Shown here: piece after piece, positions 1-7,700 of the stretch
How positions within the stretch are numbered: position 1 is the stretch's first letter
Layout of the letters: every line of letters begins with the position of its first letter
DNA from: DATKDU01 sp035512595
GTDB lineage: Bacteria > Planctomycetota > Planctomycetia > Pirellulales > Pirellulaceae
NCBI GenBank assembly: GCA_035512595.1
Contig: DATKDU010000426.1
Coordinates: 1 to 10,425, forward strand
Length of the DNA: 10,425 bases
Reading direction: 5' to 3'
Notes under the pieces: generated by a model
Databases searched by the model: none
The model's input: the letters and a program-made list of their open reading frames with translations, nothing else
What the model was told of the DNA's origin: nothing
Made by a program: the position numbers and the translations under genes

Positions 1-1744
1 GCCCTAGCGGCGAGCGAGCGACGTGAAACCGGGCCACCGTATCTCCCGGATGATCGGCAATCCGCAGGAGCGAGAGCAGCAGTTCTACGGCCGGCGAGTC
101 GATCAGCGGGTTCCCCCCTTCCTCGCTGGCGGGAACGTCAATCTTCCGCAACAGGTAAATCATCCGCGCCACGGCTTCATTCGTCCTCACCAGCACTCCC
201 ATGGTGCGGCCAGGGGCCTCTGCCGCCAGCCGCGCGACCTCGGCGGCAGCAAACTGGTAGTGTGCGTCGGCCGGCGTTTGCCCCTCTCGCGGCAGCGGAG
301 ACGATTGCAGCGTGACGAAACCGGGCAGGTCGGTTTTCTCCGTCGTGTGCGCGGGGAACGCCTCCTGCCAGGCGCGGACCGGATCCTCCAGCCGCTCCAA
401 GTTCGAATGCTTCGTGAGCTTGCTGAAAACCGCGTTGACGGTGTCGATGACCGGCTGGCTGGAGCGGTAGCTCTTAACCAGGTCGCACTTCTCCAGTTCC
501 TTCAGCGAGCCGTCCAGCGCGTCGAAAATCTCCGCCAGCCCGCCGCGCCAACCGTAGATCGCCTGCTTCACGTCGCCGACGCAGAAGAACGACCGGCCAC
601 GGGGGCCGTCCGCCGACGACGACGAGCTCGTCACCAGCTCGGCCAGCGGGCGGAGCACCTGCCACTGCGTTAGCGACGTGTCCTGGAATTCATCGAGGAG
701 CAGGTGCGAAATGCCGGCGTCGAGCCGGAAGGCGAGCCGATCGACGGTTTCGCGATCGAGCCGCTGGCCGAGCCGCCAGGTGATGTCGTCGAACCGCAGG
801 AGCCGCCGCTCGTCCTTGAGCTGCTCGTACTCGGCGGCGAACTGCGACAGGAGCTGCCAGGTCGCTTCCGTTTGCTGGGCGAGCTGCGCGAGCAGGACGC
901 TGCGGGCGTGATCGATTAGCCGCTGATAGGCGGCCACGACCGGGGCAGGAATTTCCTTTTTGTAGTACGTCAGCTCGCCGCTGAGGATTTTGCTGCCAAA
1001 TCCCTTGCTCAGAAATGCTTTCCAGTCGGTCGCTGCCGCGGCGAGTACGCCCCCCGCATGACCGCTTTCCCACTGCTTGCCGGAGGGAATGGGGGCATTT
1101 TTCAGCCCGTCAATAGCCGCCGCCAGCTCCTCCGGCTTCAGCGCCGTGTGCCGCGGCAGATGGTTCCAGGCGGCGGCCTGCGTTTCGCGCGACAGGTCGT
1201 ACATCTCCTGGGCGACGCCGAGGACCAGGCTGACGACGCTCCGCCGCACTTCTCCTTTGGTCAGCAAATGAAACAGGGCCAGAAGATCCTGCGATTTGCC
1301 GCGAGCGAGCACATTGGCCACCGCTTCCTGCCGCAGCGCTTGATCCTCGAGGGTTTCGCCGATCCGCCAGCCGAGCGGCAATCCGAGCTCGAGGGCAAAA
1401 CTTCCGGCGACCTGCACGAAGAAGCTGTCAAGCGTGCCGATCCGCAGGCAGTGCATGTGGCGGATCGTGTCCACCAACAGCTCGCGGCACCGATCGCGGG
1501 TCAGGCTGTCGTCGCCCAGTGCTGCCGCCAGTTTTTTTCGCTCGTCGTCGCTGGTTGCGGCCTGCGCCAGCCGCAGCAGAACGCGGTCGAAGATTTCGCC
1601 GGCCGCTTTACGGGTGAAGGTGGTGGCCAGAATCCGCTGCGGCGGCACACCTTCAACCAGCAACTGGAGATAGCGGTTGGTGAGCTGGTACGTCTTGCCG
1701 GTGCCGGCGGAAGCGCGGATCACGACGTGAGGGGATTTGCTCAT
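1..1744 (-). CDS. addA: AddA-like UvrD/SF1 helicase, N-terminal half (partial, cut by window edge)
   Basis: ATP-driven 3'-5' DNA helicase of the UvrD/RecB/AddA superfamily, expected to act with the AddB-like nuclease next to it in double-strand break end processing before RecA loading. The reading frame is open from the ATG at 1744 to the left edge, giving 581 codons. Visible motifs in order: Walker A ASAGTGKT (residues 11-18), motif Ia ATTFTRKAAGEI (40-51), motif Ib IGTLDSFF, Walker B/motif II DEFQDTS (351-357), motif III VGDVKQAIYGWRGG (389 onward), SYRSSQPVID (about 425) and LVRTN just before the edge. All key ATPase residues are intact. AddA proteins usually exceed 1000 residues, so the 2B domain, motifs V and VI and any C-terminal nuclease domain lie outside. 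The start codon overlaps the addB stop as ATGA, which indicates translational coupling. RecB or a stand-alone UvrD-like helicase are alternatives; the partner gene favours AddA. Confidence 0.88.
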   Translation of the reverse strand, partial: MSKSPHVVIRASAGTGKTYQLTNRYLQLLVEGVPPQRILATTFTRKAAGEIFDRVLLRLAQAATSDDERKKLAAALGDDSLTRDRCRELLVDTIRHMHCLRIGTLDSFFVQVAGSFALELGLPLGWRIGETLEDQALRQEAVANVLARGKSQDLLALFHLLTKGEVRRSVVSLVLGVAQEMYDLSRETQAAAWNHLPRHTALKPEELAAAIDGLKNAPIPSGKQWESGHAGGVLAAAATDWKAFLSKGFGSKILSGELTYYKKEIPAPVVAAYQRLIDHARSVLLAQLAQQTEATWQLLSQFAAEYEQLKDERRLLRFDDITWRLGQRLDRETVDRLAFRLDAGISHLLLDEFQDTSLTQWQVLRPLAELVTSSSSSADGPRGRSFFCVGDVKQAIYGWRGGLAEIFDALDGSLKELEKCDLVKSYRSSQPVIDTVNAVFSKLTKHSNLERLEDPVRAWQEAFPAHTTEKTDLPGFVTLQSSPLPREGQTPADAHYQFAAAEVARLAAEAPGRTMGVLVRTNEAVARMIYLLRKIDVPASEEGGNPLIDSPAVELLLSLLRIADHPGDTVARFHVARSPLG

Positions 1745-4584
1745 GGCGTTTCCTCCACGAGCGACTCTTGCCACGATCCCAGCCGATGGTCCTGGCAGAT
1801 GGGAGCCAGCTCGTCGCTGAAGGCCGGGGGCGGATCGGCCGGCGGCCAGAAGATTTGCTGGCGAATCTTGCGGATGACGTCCCGTGCGATTTCGTCGGCG
1901 GCAGCCAATTCCTCGGCCGACCACTCGGCCAACTCCACGCAGCAGCGGCTGTCGTCCTTCGGCAACAGGAAATATCCCAGCGCCACTGCGGATTTGGCCG
2001 ACGGCCCGCCACCGAGCGGGACGCTGCGGAGCAAATGGCGATAAAGCGGGAGCTGCAAATCGACCCACGCGCCGCCGCGGCGATGAACCTTTTCCGGGCC
2101 GTCACCGGCATCGGACGTTTTGTAGTCCAGCACCAGGATCGTGTTGGTCGGCTCGTGCCAGTCGATGCGGTCGATGCGGCCGTGCAGCGTCATGGGGCGG
2201 CCGTCCACGTCGAACGGCGTGCGGAGCGACTTCTCGACGTCCTCACTGTGAATGATCCGCCAGCCGTCGGCAGTCCGCTGAGCCTGGATCTCGGCGAAGG
2301 CACGCAATCGGCAGCGAATCTGCTCGACCTGCATGCGGACAGCGGGGCGGCCGTACAGTGAGCCGTAGCGGGCGGCGGAAATGGCAGCCAGCCGCTCGTC
2401 GAGAAAATGGTAGATCGTTTCCGCCTCTGCCGATTGCCGCACGTCTTCATGGCGGCCGAACTGCTCGAGCACATCATGGACGAGTTGGCCGAACATGCCG
2501 CCATCGAGCTCCTCGGCATCGTCGCGGAGTGCCGCCAGCTTGAGCACGTGCGACAGGTAGTAACGGTACGGACACGCCAGGTAGCTGCGGAACTGCGTGA
2601 CGGAGATTTTCGCCAGCGGTGCATCCAGCGGCTCCGGCAGCGGCGGGGACAGCGCCGAAAGTTTCGGCGGCGGCGGCAATCCGGCTAATAGCTGCCGCCT
2701 CTTCACTGCCGCGGGGGGGCTCTGGAACAGATTCACGGCCCGCCGCGCGACCGTGTCGGCATCGGCGGCAAACAAGAGCCGGCTGGGAGCGAGCGGATTG
2801 CCGTCCGCATCGCGATGGCCGACGATGAGTCGCAGCTCCTTCCGCGACGCGGCCAGGACGCTCAACGCGTAAGCATCGCGTGCGTAGCGGCGGTCGTTGT
2901 CGTCGAGCTCCAGGTGCCGCCGCAGCTCGTTGGGAAGGAACGAATCGGCGGTTGCCGACTTGGGAACAATCCCCTCGTTAAGGCTCGTGACGACGAGTGC
3001 CGGTGCGTCATCGAGCGCCAGTTCCAGCCAGCCCAAGAGCTCGACTGCCTGCGGATCGGGAGGGGGCGGAAGCGATTCGCTTCTCAGCGGCAACAGCGCC
3101 AAATCCACGGCCTGGCGGAACGTCACGGCCGGCTGTAGCTCCTCGGGCACGTTTCGCAACCCGCCGATGGCATCTACGATTTTTCGCAGGGCTTGTTCCA
3201 GATAACGATCGTCCGGCTGATCCCGGTCAATGGTCCGCCCGCCGTAAATGGCGTGCAGCACGCTCCGCAGCGGATCGATCCACTGCGACAGGGGAAGCGT
3301 CTGATCGGGCGACCGGCCTGCGAGGAGCCGTTCAACCTGCACGTGCAACACTCGCACGATTCGCGACAACTTGTTTCGCTCGTCATTTTGCTCTCGATCC
3401 AGTCGCTCGATGTCCAGCCGTAGCGGCAATGCCGACTGGTAATACTCGTCGAGCGCCGTGAGCCAGTCGGGCGAATCCCCGGTTTGCTCGTGCATCCAGC
3501 TCTCGACATCGACGTGGCGAACCAGCCGCGCCAGCTCGGCAAATTGCCGGCGATCCGCGTATTCGGCCAGCGCGGCCAGCAGCCTGTACGGCGCGGTTTC
3601 CGCCAGGCGGCGCCCTTCGACCCAGCGGCCGGCAATGCCGCACTGCGCGAGTTGCCTGAGGAGCTGCGGCACGAGCGATTCGGCGGCAGCGCCGATGACG
3701 ACTTCGTCGGATCGATAGCGCCCGCCGAGCGAACCCAGCCAGCAAGCGACGGCATCGGCCTGGTCGGCGGGACCGTCGGCCCGCTCGATCTGCTCGGCAG
3801 CGAGCGGGATTTCGGCGGTCAGCCACGTGCCGGGAACGAGGCAGCCGTGTTCGTCGAAGCGGTCGGCCAGCGTCTGCGGCGCGTGAATGAGTGCCGTCAC
3901 GCGGTCGGCGACCTGGTCGAGCATCTGCCGCAGCGTGTTGTTGAGATCGACCGCTCCGACAAGAACCAGGTCTTGTTCGGCGCGGATTTCGCGCTGCTTG
4001 ATCGCGACCAGTCGCGCCGTCTGAATGTCCCACAGCCCGAGCGCATCGAGCCGGCGGTGGTACGCGTCTTGTGCCGCGGCCAGCGCCTGCCACCGCGGCT
4101 CCTCGGCAAAGCCGGCGACGCGCGGCCCGCGCGTCAGGACGTGCTTGAAATCGAGCCCGTCGGCAGCCAGCTCAATGTGAATCCGCCGCACGAGGTCCCC
4201 CAGCTCGAGCCACCGTGACGCGTCATTGGCCGGCGGCGGATGAGGGAGCAGCGGCTGGCGATCGGCCGCATTCATACTCCGCAGGGCCTCCGCCCAGGCC
4301 AGCTTCTGCGTCAGCTCATCGGCAAACGGCCGCTTGGGAACGTAGAGCAGCTCGGGAACGCCCCCTTCCGTGGTGATCGTTGGCGGCGTGAGCAGCAGCC
4401 CCTTCTCATCGGCCTGCTGGACGAGGATTTCGAGCAATCGCCGGCCGGCTCGTCCGCCAGGGACGACGACGATCAGACCGCTCAGATCGAGGGCCCCGTC
4501 TTTGGCGCAGCGCGAGATCAGATGCTCCGCGGCTGCGGGCAGAGCGGGGTTCGACCAATCGAGAAAGAGTCGCCGAATGGGCAT
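1741..4584 (-). CDS. addB: AddB-like PD-(D/E)XK nuclease with inactive helicase fold
   Basis: A 947-aa partner of the AddA-like helicase, expected to cut DNA during break resection. The N-terminal two thirds resemble the degenerate helicase part of AddB/RecC: VVVPGGRAGRR (39-49) sits where a Walker A motif could be, but has no GKT, and LNEGIVPKSATADSFLPNEL (535-554) is a typical AddB block. The C-terminal nuclease is complete: YLACPYRYYL (668-677), His703 in GQLVHDVL, Asp805 in GRIDRID, Asp820 and Lys822 in LDYKT, and Gln844 in DLQLPLY. Cys671 is present, but I see no C-X2-C-X5-C near the C-terminus, so the AddB iron-sulphur staple is probably absent. I chose the ATG at 4584: GGAG lies 12 bases upstream, and the frame further upstream (to 5016) is an Arg/Ser-rich shadow of thrC. 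The gap to thrC is 175 bp and holds two hairpins; the stop overlaps the addA start. Confidence 0.87.
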   Translation of the reverse strand: MPIRRLFLDWSNPALPAAAEHLISRCAKDGALDLSGLIVVVPGGRAGRRLLEILVQQADEKGLLLTPPTITTEGGVPELLYVPKRPFADELTQKLAWAEALRSMNAADRQPLLPHPPPANDASRWLELGDLVRRIHIELAADGLDFKHVLTRGPRVAGFAEEPRWQALAAAQDAYHRRLDALGLWDIQTARLVAIKQREIRAEQDLVLVGAVDLNNTLRQMLDQVADRVTALIHAPQTLADRFDEHGCLVPGTWLTAEIPLAAEQIERADGPADQADAVACWLGSLGGRYRSDEVVIGAAAESLVPQLLRQLAQCGIAGRWVEGRRLAETAPYRLLAALAEYADRRQFAELARLVRHVDVESWMHEQTGDSPDWLTALDEYYQSALPLRLDIERLDREQNDERNKLSRIVRVLHVQVERLLAGRSPDQTLPLSQWIDPLRSVLHAIYGGRTIDRDQPDDRYLEQALRKIVDAIGGLRNVPEELQPAVTFRQAVDLALLPLRSESLPPPPDPQAVELLGWLELALDDAPALVVTSLNEGIVPKSATADSFLPNELRRHLELDDNDRRYARDAYALSVLAASRKELRLIVGHRDADGNPLAPSRLLFAADADTVARRAVNLFQSPPAAVKRRQLLAGLPPPPKLSALSPPLPEPLDAPLAKISVTQFRSYLACPYRYYLSHVLKLAALRDDAEELDGGMFGQLVHDVLEQFGRHEDVRQSAEAETIYHFLDERLAAISAARYGSLYGRPAVRMQVEQIRCRLRAFAEIQAQRTADGWRIIHSEDVEKSLRTPFDVDGRPMTLHGRIDRIDWHEPTNTILVLDYKTSDAGDGPEKVHRRGGAWVDLQLPLYRHLLRSVPLGGGPSAKSAVALGYFLLPKDDSRCCVELAEWSAEELAAADEIARDVIRKIRQQIFWPPADPPPAFSDELAPICQDHRLGSWQESLVEETP

Positions 4585-4598
4585 ACTGTAGTCGAACT

Positions 4599-4624
4599 CC
4601 GTAACCGAATTCGCCAGAATTCGG
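4599..4624 (-). repeat. Palindromic element U1 (20-nt hairpin plus TTACGG tail)
   Basis: Read on the minus strand this is an 8-bp stem CCGAATTC / GAATTCGG closed by the tetraloop TGGC, followed directly by TTACGG. It lies 15 bases upstream of the addB start and touches its GGAG Shine-Dalgarno (4597-4600). It is one half of an inverted doublet with the element at 4645-4670 and shares its architecture with elements at 8163 and 10391. It could act as a transcript-level hairpin or simply be a REP-like repeat. Confidence 0.75.
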
Positions 4625-4644
4625 GCTGACCTGCGGCCAAGTAC

Positions 4645-4670
4645 CGGAAGTCTGGCGACTTCCGCTACGG
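4645..4670 (+). repeat. Palindromic element U2 (20-nt hairpin plus CTACGG tail)
   Basis: Plus-strand 8-bp stem CGGAAGTC / GACTTCCG with tetraloop TGGC, followed by CTACGG. An outer GTA/TAC pairing (4641-4643 with 4666-4668) extends the stem across one C-C mismatch. Compared with U1, stem positions 2 and 6 are both changed and both partners have changed to match (C-G to G-C, T-A to G-C). U1 and U2 point outward, and their 20-nt palindromes are separated by exactly 20 bp. The remaining 4671-4759 holds nothing else I can support apart from a short imperfect GTGACACC/GGTCAC inverted repeat near 4687-4703. Confidence 0.75.
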
Positions 4671-4759
4671 CATTGTCGCCGGTGGTGTGACACCTTTGGT
4701 CACTCGAAACCCTACTTCTGGGGGGCGGCAGACGATTTTCTTGGAAATTCTTGCCAGGT

Positions 4760-5986
4760 TCAACCCGCCGCGATGCGGTCCCAGTCGAGCGAGGCATCCT
4801 TGTCGAGGCGCGGGAGACTCGCCGCAATGGCCTCGGGATACTTCTGGGCGGCTCCCGTATTGAAGATGACGACGTGCTCGTCGGGCCCAATGGCGCCTTG
4901 TTGGAGCAGCATTTCAAGCGCCCCCACGCAAGCGGCCGATTCGGGGCAGACCGGGATGCCTTCCGCGGCGACCGCCTGGCGCATCCACGCTCTGATACTG
5001 GCCTCTTCGGCCGCAATCGCCTGGCCGCCGCTGTCGCGCACGGCGTCGAGAATCATGAAGTCGCCGACGGCGATCGGCACTCGAATGCCGCTGGCGACGG
5101 TGGCGGCATTGGGAAACGGTTCGGCAAAGCGCTGGCCGGCCTCGAAGGCACGGACGATCGGTGCGCAGCCGGTGGACTGGACGCAGATCATCCGCGGTTT
5201 GCGATCGCTCATCAACCAGCCGAGCTGCGCTAGCTCCTCAAACGCCTTCCACATGCCGATCAGTCCCGTTCCGCCTCCGGTGGGATACAAAATGACGTCA
5301 GGCAGATTCCAGTCGAACTGCTCGGCCAGCTCCAGCCCCATCGTCTTTTTCCCCTCGATTCGGTACGGCTCCTTGAGCGTGGAGAGATCGAACCAACCCA
5401 TCCGCTCTTTCCCTTCGCGGACGATCCGGCCGCAGTCGTTGATCAGGCCGTTGACGAGGAACGTCTTCGCGCCGGCCAGGGCGCATTCGTACTGATTGAT
5501 TGCCGGCGTATCGTGCGGCATGAAGACGAAGCACTCCATGCCGGCGCGGGCGGCATAGGCCGCCGCTGCGCCTCCCGCGTTGCCAGCCGTCGGCAGTGCG
5601 ACGCGCTTCACGCCGAATCGCCGTGCCATCGTGATCGCCATCGCCAGGCCGCGGCTTTTGAAGCTCCCGGTGGGGAGCTGCGACTCGTCCTTGATCCACA
5701 GGTTCTCGATGCCGAGCTGTTTTCCCAGCCGCGGGCATGAAAGAAGCGGCGTCATTCGCTCGCCGAGGAAAACAACGTCACTCTCGTCGTAATACGGCAA
5801 TAGCTCGCGGTACCGCCACATGGTTTCCGGCCGCGAGCGCAGCGAATCCTTCATCAGCACTTTGCCGATCGACTCCAGGTCATACCGCACCCAGATCGGC
5901 CGGTCTTTATGCAGAGTGGCTAGCTCGTCGGCGTCAAGCCGCGTGCCGTCGATGGCACCTTCGAGATGGGAGACAAAGCGAGCCAT
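4760..5986 (-). CDS. thrC: Threonine synthase, PLP fold type II
   Basis: Converts O-phosphohomoserine to threonine with pyridoxal phosphate in the cytoplasm, the last step of threonine synthesis. The 408-aa length fits the family. The PLP lysine is Lys110 in PTGSFKSRG (105-113); the substrate/PLP loop TAGNAGG is at 133-139; the phosphate-binding GGGTG is at 237-241; and PESAACVGALE (348 onward) and FNTGAAQKYPE (375 onward) are typical C-terminal blocks. The N-terminus reads SHLEGAIDG...VRYDLE, matching the region where many relatives carry a Cys-based zinc ribbon (LEC..CG), but the cysteines are gone. The ATG at 5986 is 15 bp after the transporter stop, so the two genes are probably one transcript; the Shine-Dalgarno is weak. 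The SFKSRG sequence also occurs in threonine dehydratase relatives, but the N-terminal YDLE and GERMTPLL blocks favour threonine synthase. Confidence 0.86.
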   Translation of the reverse strand: MARFVSHLEGAIDGTRLDADELATLHKDRPIWVRYDLESIGKVLMKDSLRSRPETMWRYRELLPYYDESDVVFLGERMTPLLSCPRLGKQLGIENLWIKDESQLPTGSFKSRGLAMAITMARRFGVKRVALPTAGNAGGAAAAYAARAGMECFVFMPHDTPAINQYECALAGAKTFLVNGLINDCGRIVREGKERMGWFDLSTLKEPYRIEGKKTMGLELAEQFDWNLPDVILYPTGGGTGLIGMWKAFEELAQLGWLMSDRKPRMICVQSTGCAPIVRAFEAGQRFAEPFPNAATVASGIRVPIAVGDFMILDAVRDSGGQAIAAEEASIRAWMRQAVAAEGIPVCPESAACVGALEMLLQQGAIGPDEHVVIFNTGAAQKYPEAIAASLPRLDKDASLDWDRIAAG

Positions 5987-6001
5987 GGGACAGCGGCGTT
6001 T

Positions 6002-7609
6002 TCAGGAGGACATGTGCTTGGCGATAAACCCGGCCACTTCGCTATACGCCAGCCAGACTCCTGCCACGAGCATCCCGATCGACGAAAGCCATAGGAACAC
6101 GTCCCACAACATACCGGGCATCAGTCGCCGGTCGCAGCGCTGATAGCGGAAATACAAGGCCGCGCCCGAGAGCATCGGCAGCATCAGCGCCTGCATCATG
6201 CCGCTGATGAGCACGAGTTGATCGGGCGTCGTGGGAAGCACGAGGTAAATCGCCAGGCAGGCAAAGGGGAGCAACCCGGACAACCACTGCACGAGGCGGT
6301 GGCGCGTCTTTTCGCCATCCTTGGCCAGGCCGACAACGCGAAAGGCATCAGAAAGAACCCGCGCGTGTCCTGCGTTGGCGACGAAGAACGTCGAATAAAG
6401 AACCGCAAAGGCACCCAAAAGGAACAGCAGCTCCGCCCACGCGCCAAACACGGGCTCGTACATCACCGCCAAGGTGCGGATCAGGTCATTGCCGGAGGGA
6501 TTCAATCCCGACCGCCCCAGGATGGCCGCTCCCAGCAGGTAAAAGGCTACGGTGGCCAGTGTGTAGATAACCATCGAGCACCAGGCGTCCCACCGCATCA
6601 CGTTCATCCAGCCGCGCGCACGCGCGGCCCAACTGCTGGACGGATCCGCTCGACCTGTGAAGCGAGCGTACCCTTTCTCCAGGCACCAATAGGGATAGGA
6701 GATCAACTCCGAGGCCCCGACGCCGATGATGCCAAACGTTTTGAGCGCCGTCCCCAGCGCCTGGGTACTTCCTTCGCGCGAAGTGGGCGGCAGTTGAAAG
6801 CTCATGCCGTCCAGCAAATCTTGCCCGGCAATGGCCCAGGAGTGCGTGGTTTGCAAAAGGCCCACGGTCACAACCGTCATCAGCGTGAACAAGGCGACCA
6901 TGGTCGTGGTCACGTTTTGAATGAGCCCATAGCGGCCCACCACCAGCAGCACAGCCGTAGCCACGGTGACGATCGTCGCCCAGATGCGATCGTCCGGTGG
7001 GTTGGCCGGCGCCTTGTCCCAGCGCTTCAGCGATTCCTTCAGCGCCGTCACTTGCGCCTCGAGGATGGCCGTCCGATCCGTTGAACTGGCGCCTACCGCC
7101 TCTTTGCTGCGCGCCAATGCTAACTCGGTCTCGACGACCTTTCGCCTGGTGTCCAGATTGCGGTACTCATTCGATTCACGTCCCGCCGCCGTCAGCGGCA
7201 CGCTGATCGCCAGCGCCTGTCCCACGCCGCCCACGATCCCGCCAAGCTGGCCGATGCTGGCGGCAAACATCAGGAAGTAGTACCAGATCAACCAGTTGCC
7301 GCGACCGCGGATCGCCGGCCCGGGAACTTCGGACAGCGCCGTCAGGGTGGTCTTTCCACGGACGATGGCATCCCGCCCCAATTCGACCTGCACGAAGACC
7401 TTGATCACGCAGCCGATGATGATCAGCCAGAGCAGCCAAAAACCCGCTTCCGCGCCGGTCTTGGTCGTGGCGATGAGTTCCCCCGAACCGACGATCGAGC
7501 CGGCAATGATCAGGCCCGGCCCCAGCCGCGCGAGAATGCCTGGGATCGAAATGGGTGGATCTTCGATCGTGCTGGGAAGCGGTCGTTCTTTCGTGGGGAT
7601 TTCGCTCAC
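6002..7609 (-). CDS. Nramp-related membrane transporter with non-canonical metal site
   Basis: A 535-aa inner-membrane protein with about 11 hydrophobic segments, related to the Nramp (SLC11) family of proton-coupled divalent metal transporters. The start LGPGLIIAGSIVGSGELIAT (29-48) matches Nramp TM1, but the metal-binding DPGN is GSGE (41-44). In TM6, GIIGVGASELISYPYW (293-308) aligns with the canonical GIIGATVMPHNLYLHS, so Met-Pro-His becomes Ser-Glu-Leu. A polar segment (about 143-207), Arg/Lys/Glu-rich and probably coiled coil, lies between hydrophobic segments 3 and 4, where Nramps have a short loop. The start is GTG at 7609: an in-frame TAA lies four codons upstream and there is no early ATG inside. 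The stop is 15 bp before thrC. Substrate cannot be predicted; classical Mn/Fe import is doubtful with these motifs. The family placement is fairly secure, the function is not. Confidence 0.8.
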   Translation of the reverse strand: MSEIPTKERPLPSTIEDPPISIPGILARLGPGLIIAGSIVGSGELIATTKTGAEAGFWLLWLIIIGCVIKVFVQVELGRDAIVRGKTTLTALSEVPGPAIRGRGNWLIWYYFLMFAASIGQLGGIVGGVGQALAISVPLTAAGRESNEYRNLDTRRKVVETELALARSKEAVGASSTDRTAILEAQVTALKESLKRWDKAPANPPDDRIWATIVTVATAVLLVVGRYGLIQNVTTTMVALFTLMTVVTVGLLQTTHSWAIAGQDLLDGMSFQLPPTSREGSTQALGTALKTFGIIGVGASELISYPYWCLEKGYARFTGRADPSSSWAARARGWMNVMRWDAWCSMVIYTLATVAFYLLGAAILGRSGLNPSGNDLIRTLAVMYEPVFGAWAELLFLLGAFAVLYSTFFVANAGHARVLSDAFRVVGLAKDGEKTRHRLVQWLSGLLPFACLAIYLVLPTTPDQLVLISGMMQALMLPMLSGAALYFRYQRCDRRLMPGMLWDVFLWLSSIGMLVAGVWLAYSEVAGFIAKHMSS

Positions 7610-7616
7610 AAAGCCC

Positions 7617-7662
7617 AGTTACGGTGGGAGAGGTGCCGGATGAACCAGGCAACACCGTAACT
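7617..7662. promoter_or_regulatory. 10-bp perfect inverted repeat upstream of the transporter start
   Basis: AGTTACGGTG (7617-7626) and CACCGTAACT (7653-7662) are exact reverse complements separated by 26 bases. The proximal arm lies 7 bases upstream of the GTG start, so in the transcript the stem would sit over the ribosome-binding region, which has no clear Shine-Dalgarno. It could be an operator for a dimeric regulator or a 5' UTR hairpin. No -35/-10 pair was recognised nearby. Confidence 0.4.
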
Positions 7663-7700
7663 TACCGGGGGAGCGAAGAAAAGCGGCGGCGGGGGAATGT

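Noticed and set aside
1058..2044. A long plus-strand reading frame opposite addA and addB, with similar ones at 3484-4218 and 6218-7084
   Set aside because: All lie antisense to well-supported genes, have Arg/Gln/Ala-rich compositions typical of GC-rich shadow frames, and show no recognisable domain.
1..4584. The helicase-nuclease pair as an anti-phage defence system
   Set aside because: The pair matches the general repair complex AddAB in order, overlap and motifs, and no other defence genes are nearby.
4585..5016. A 144-residue N-terminal extension of the addB reading frame
   Set aside because: It lies mostly inside thrC in another frame, is Arg/Ser/Pro-rich like a shadow translation, and the AddB-like sequence starts right at the internal Met at 4584.
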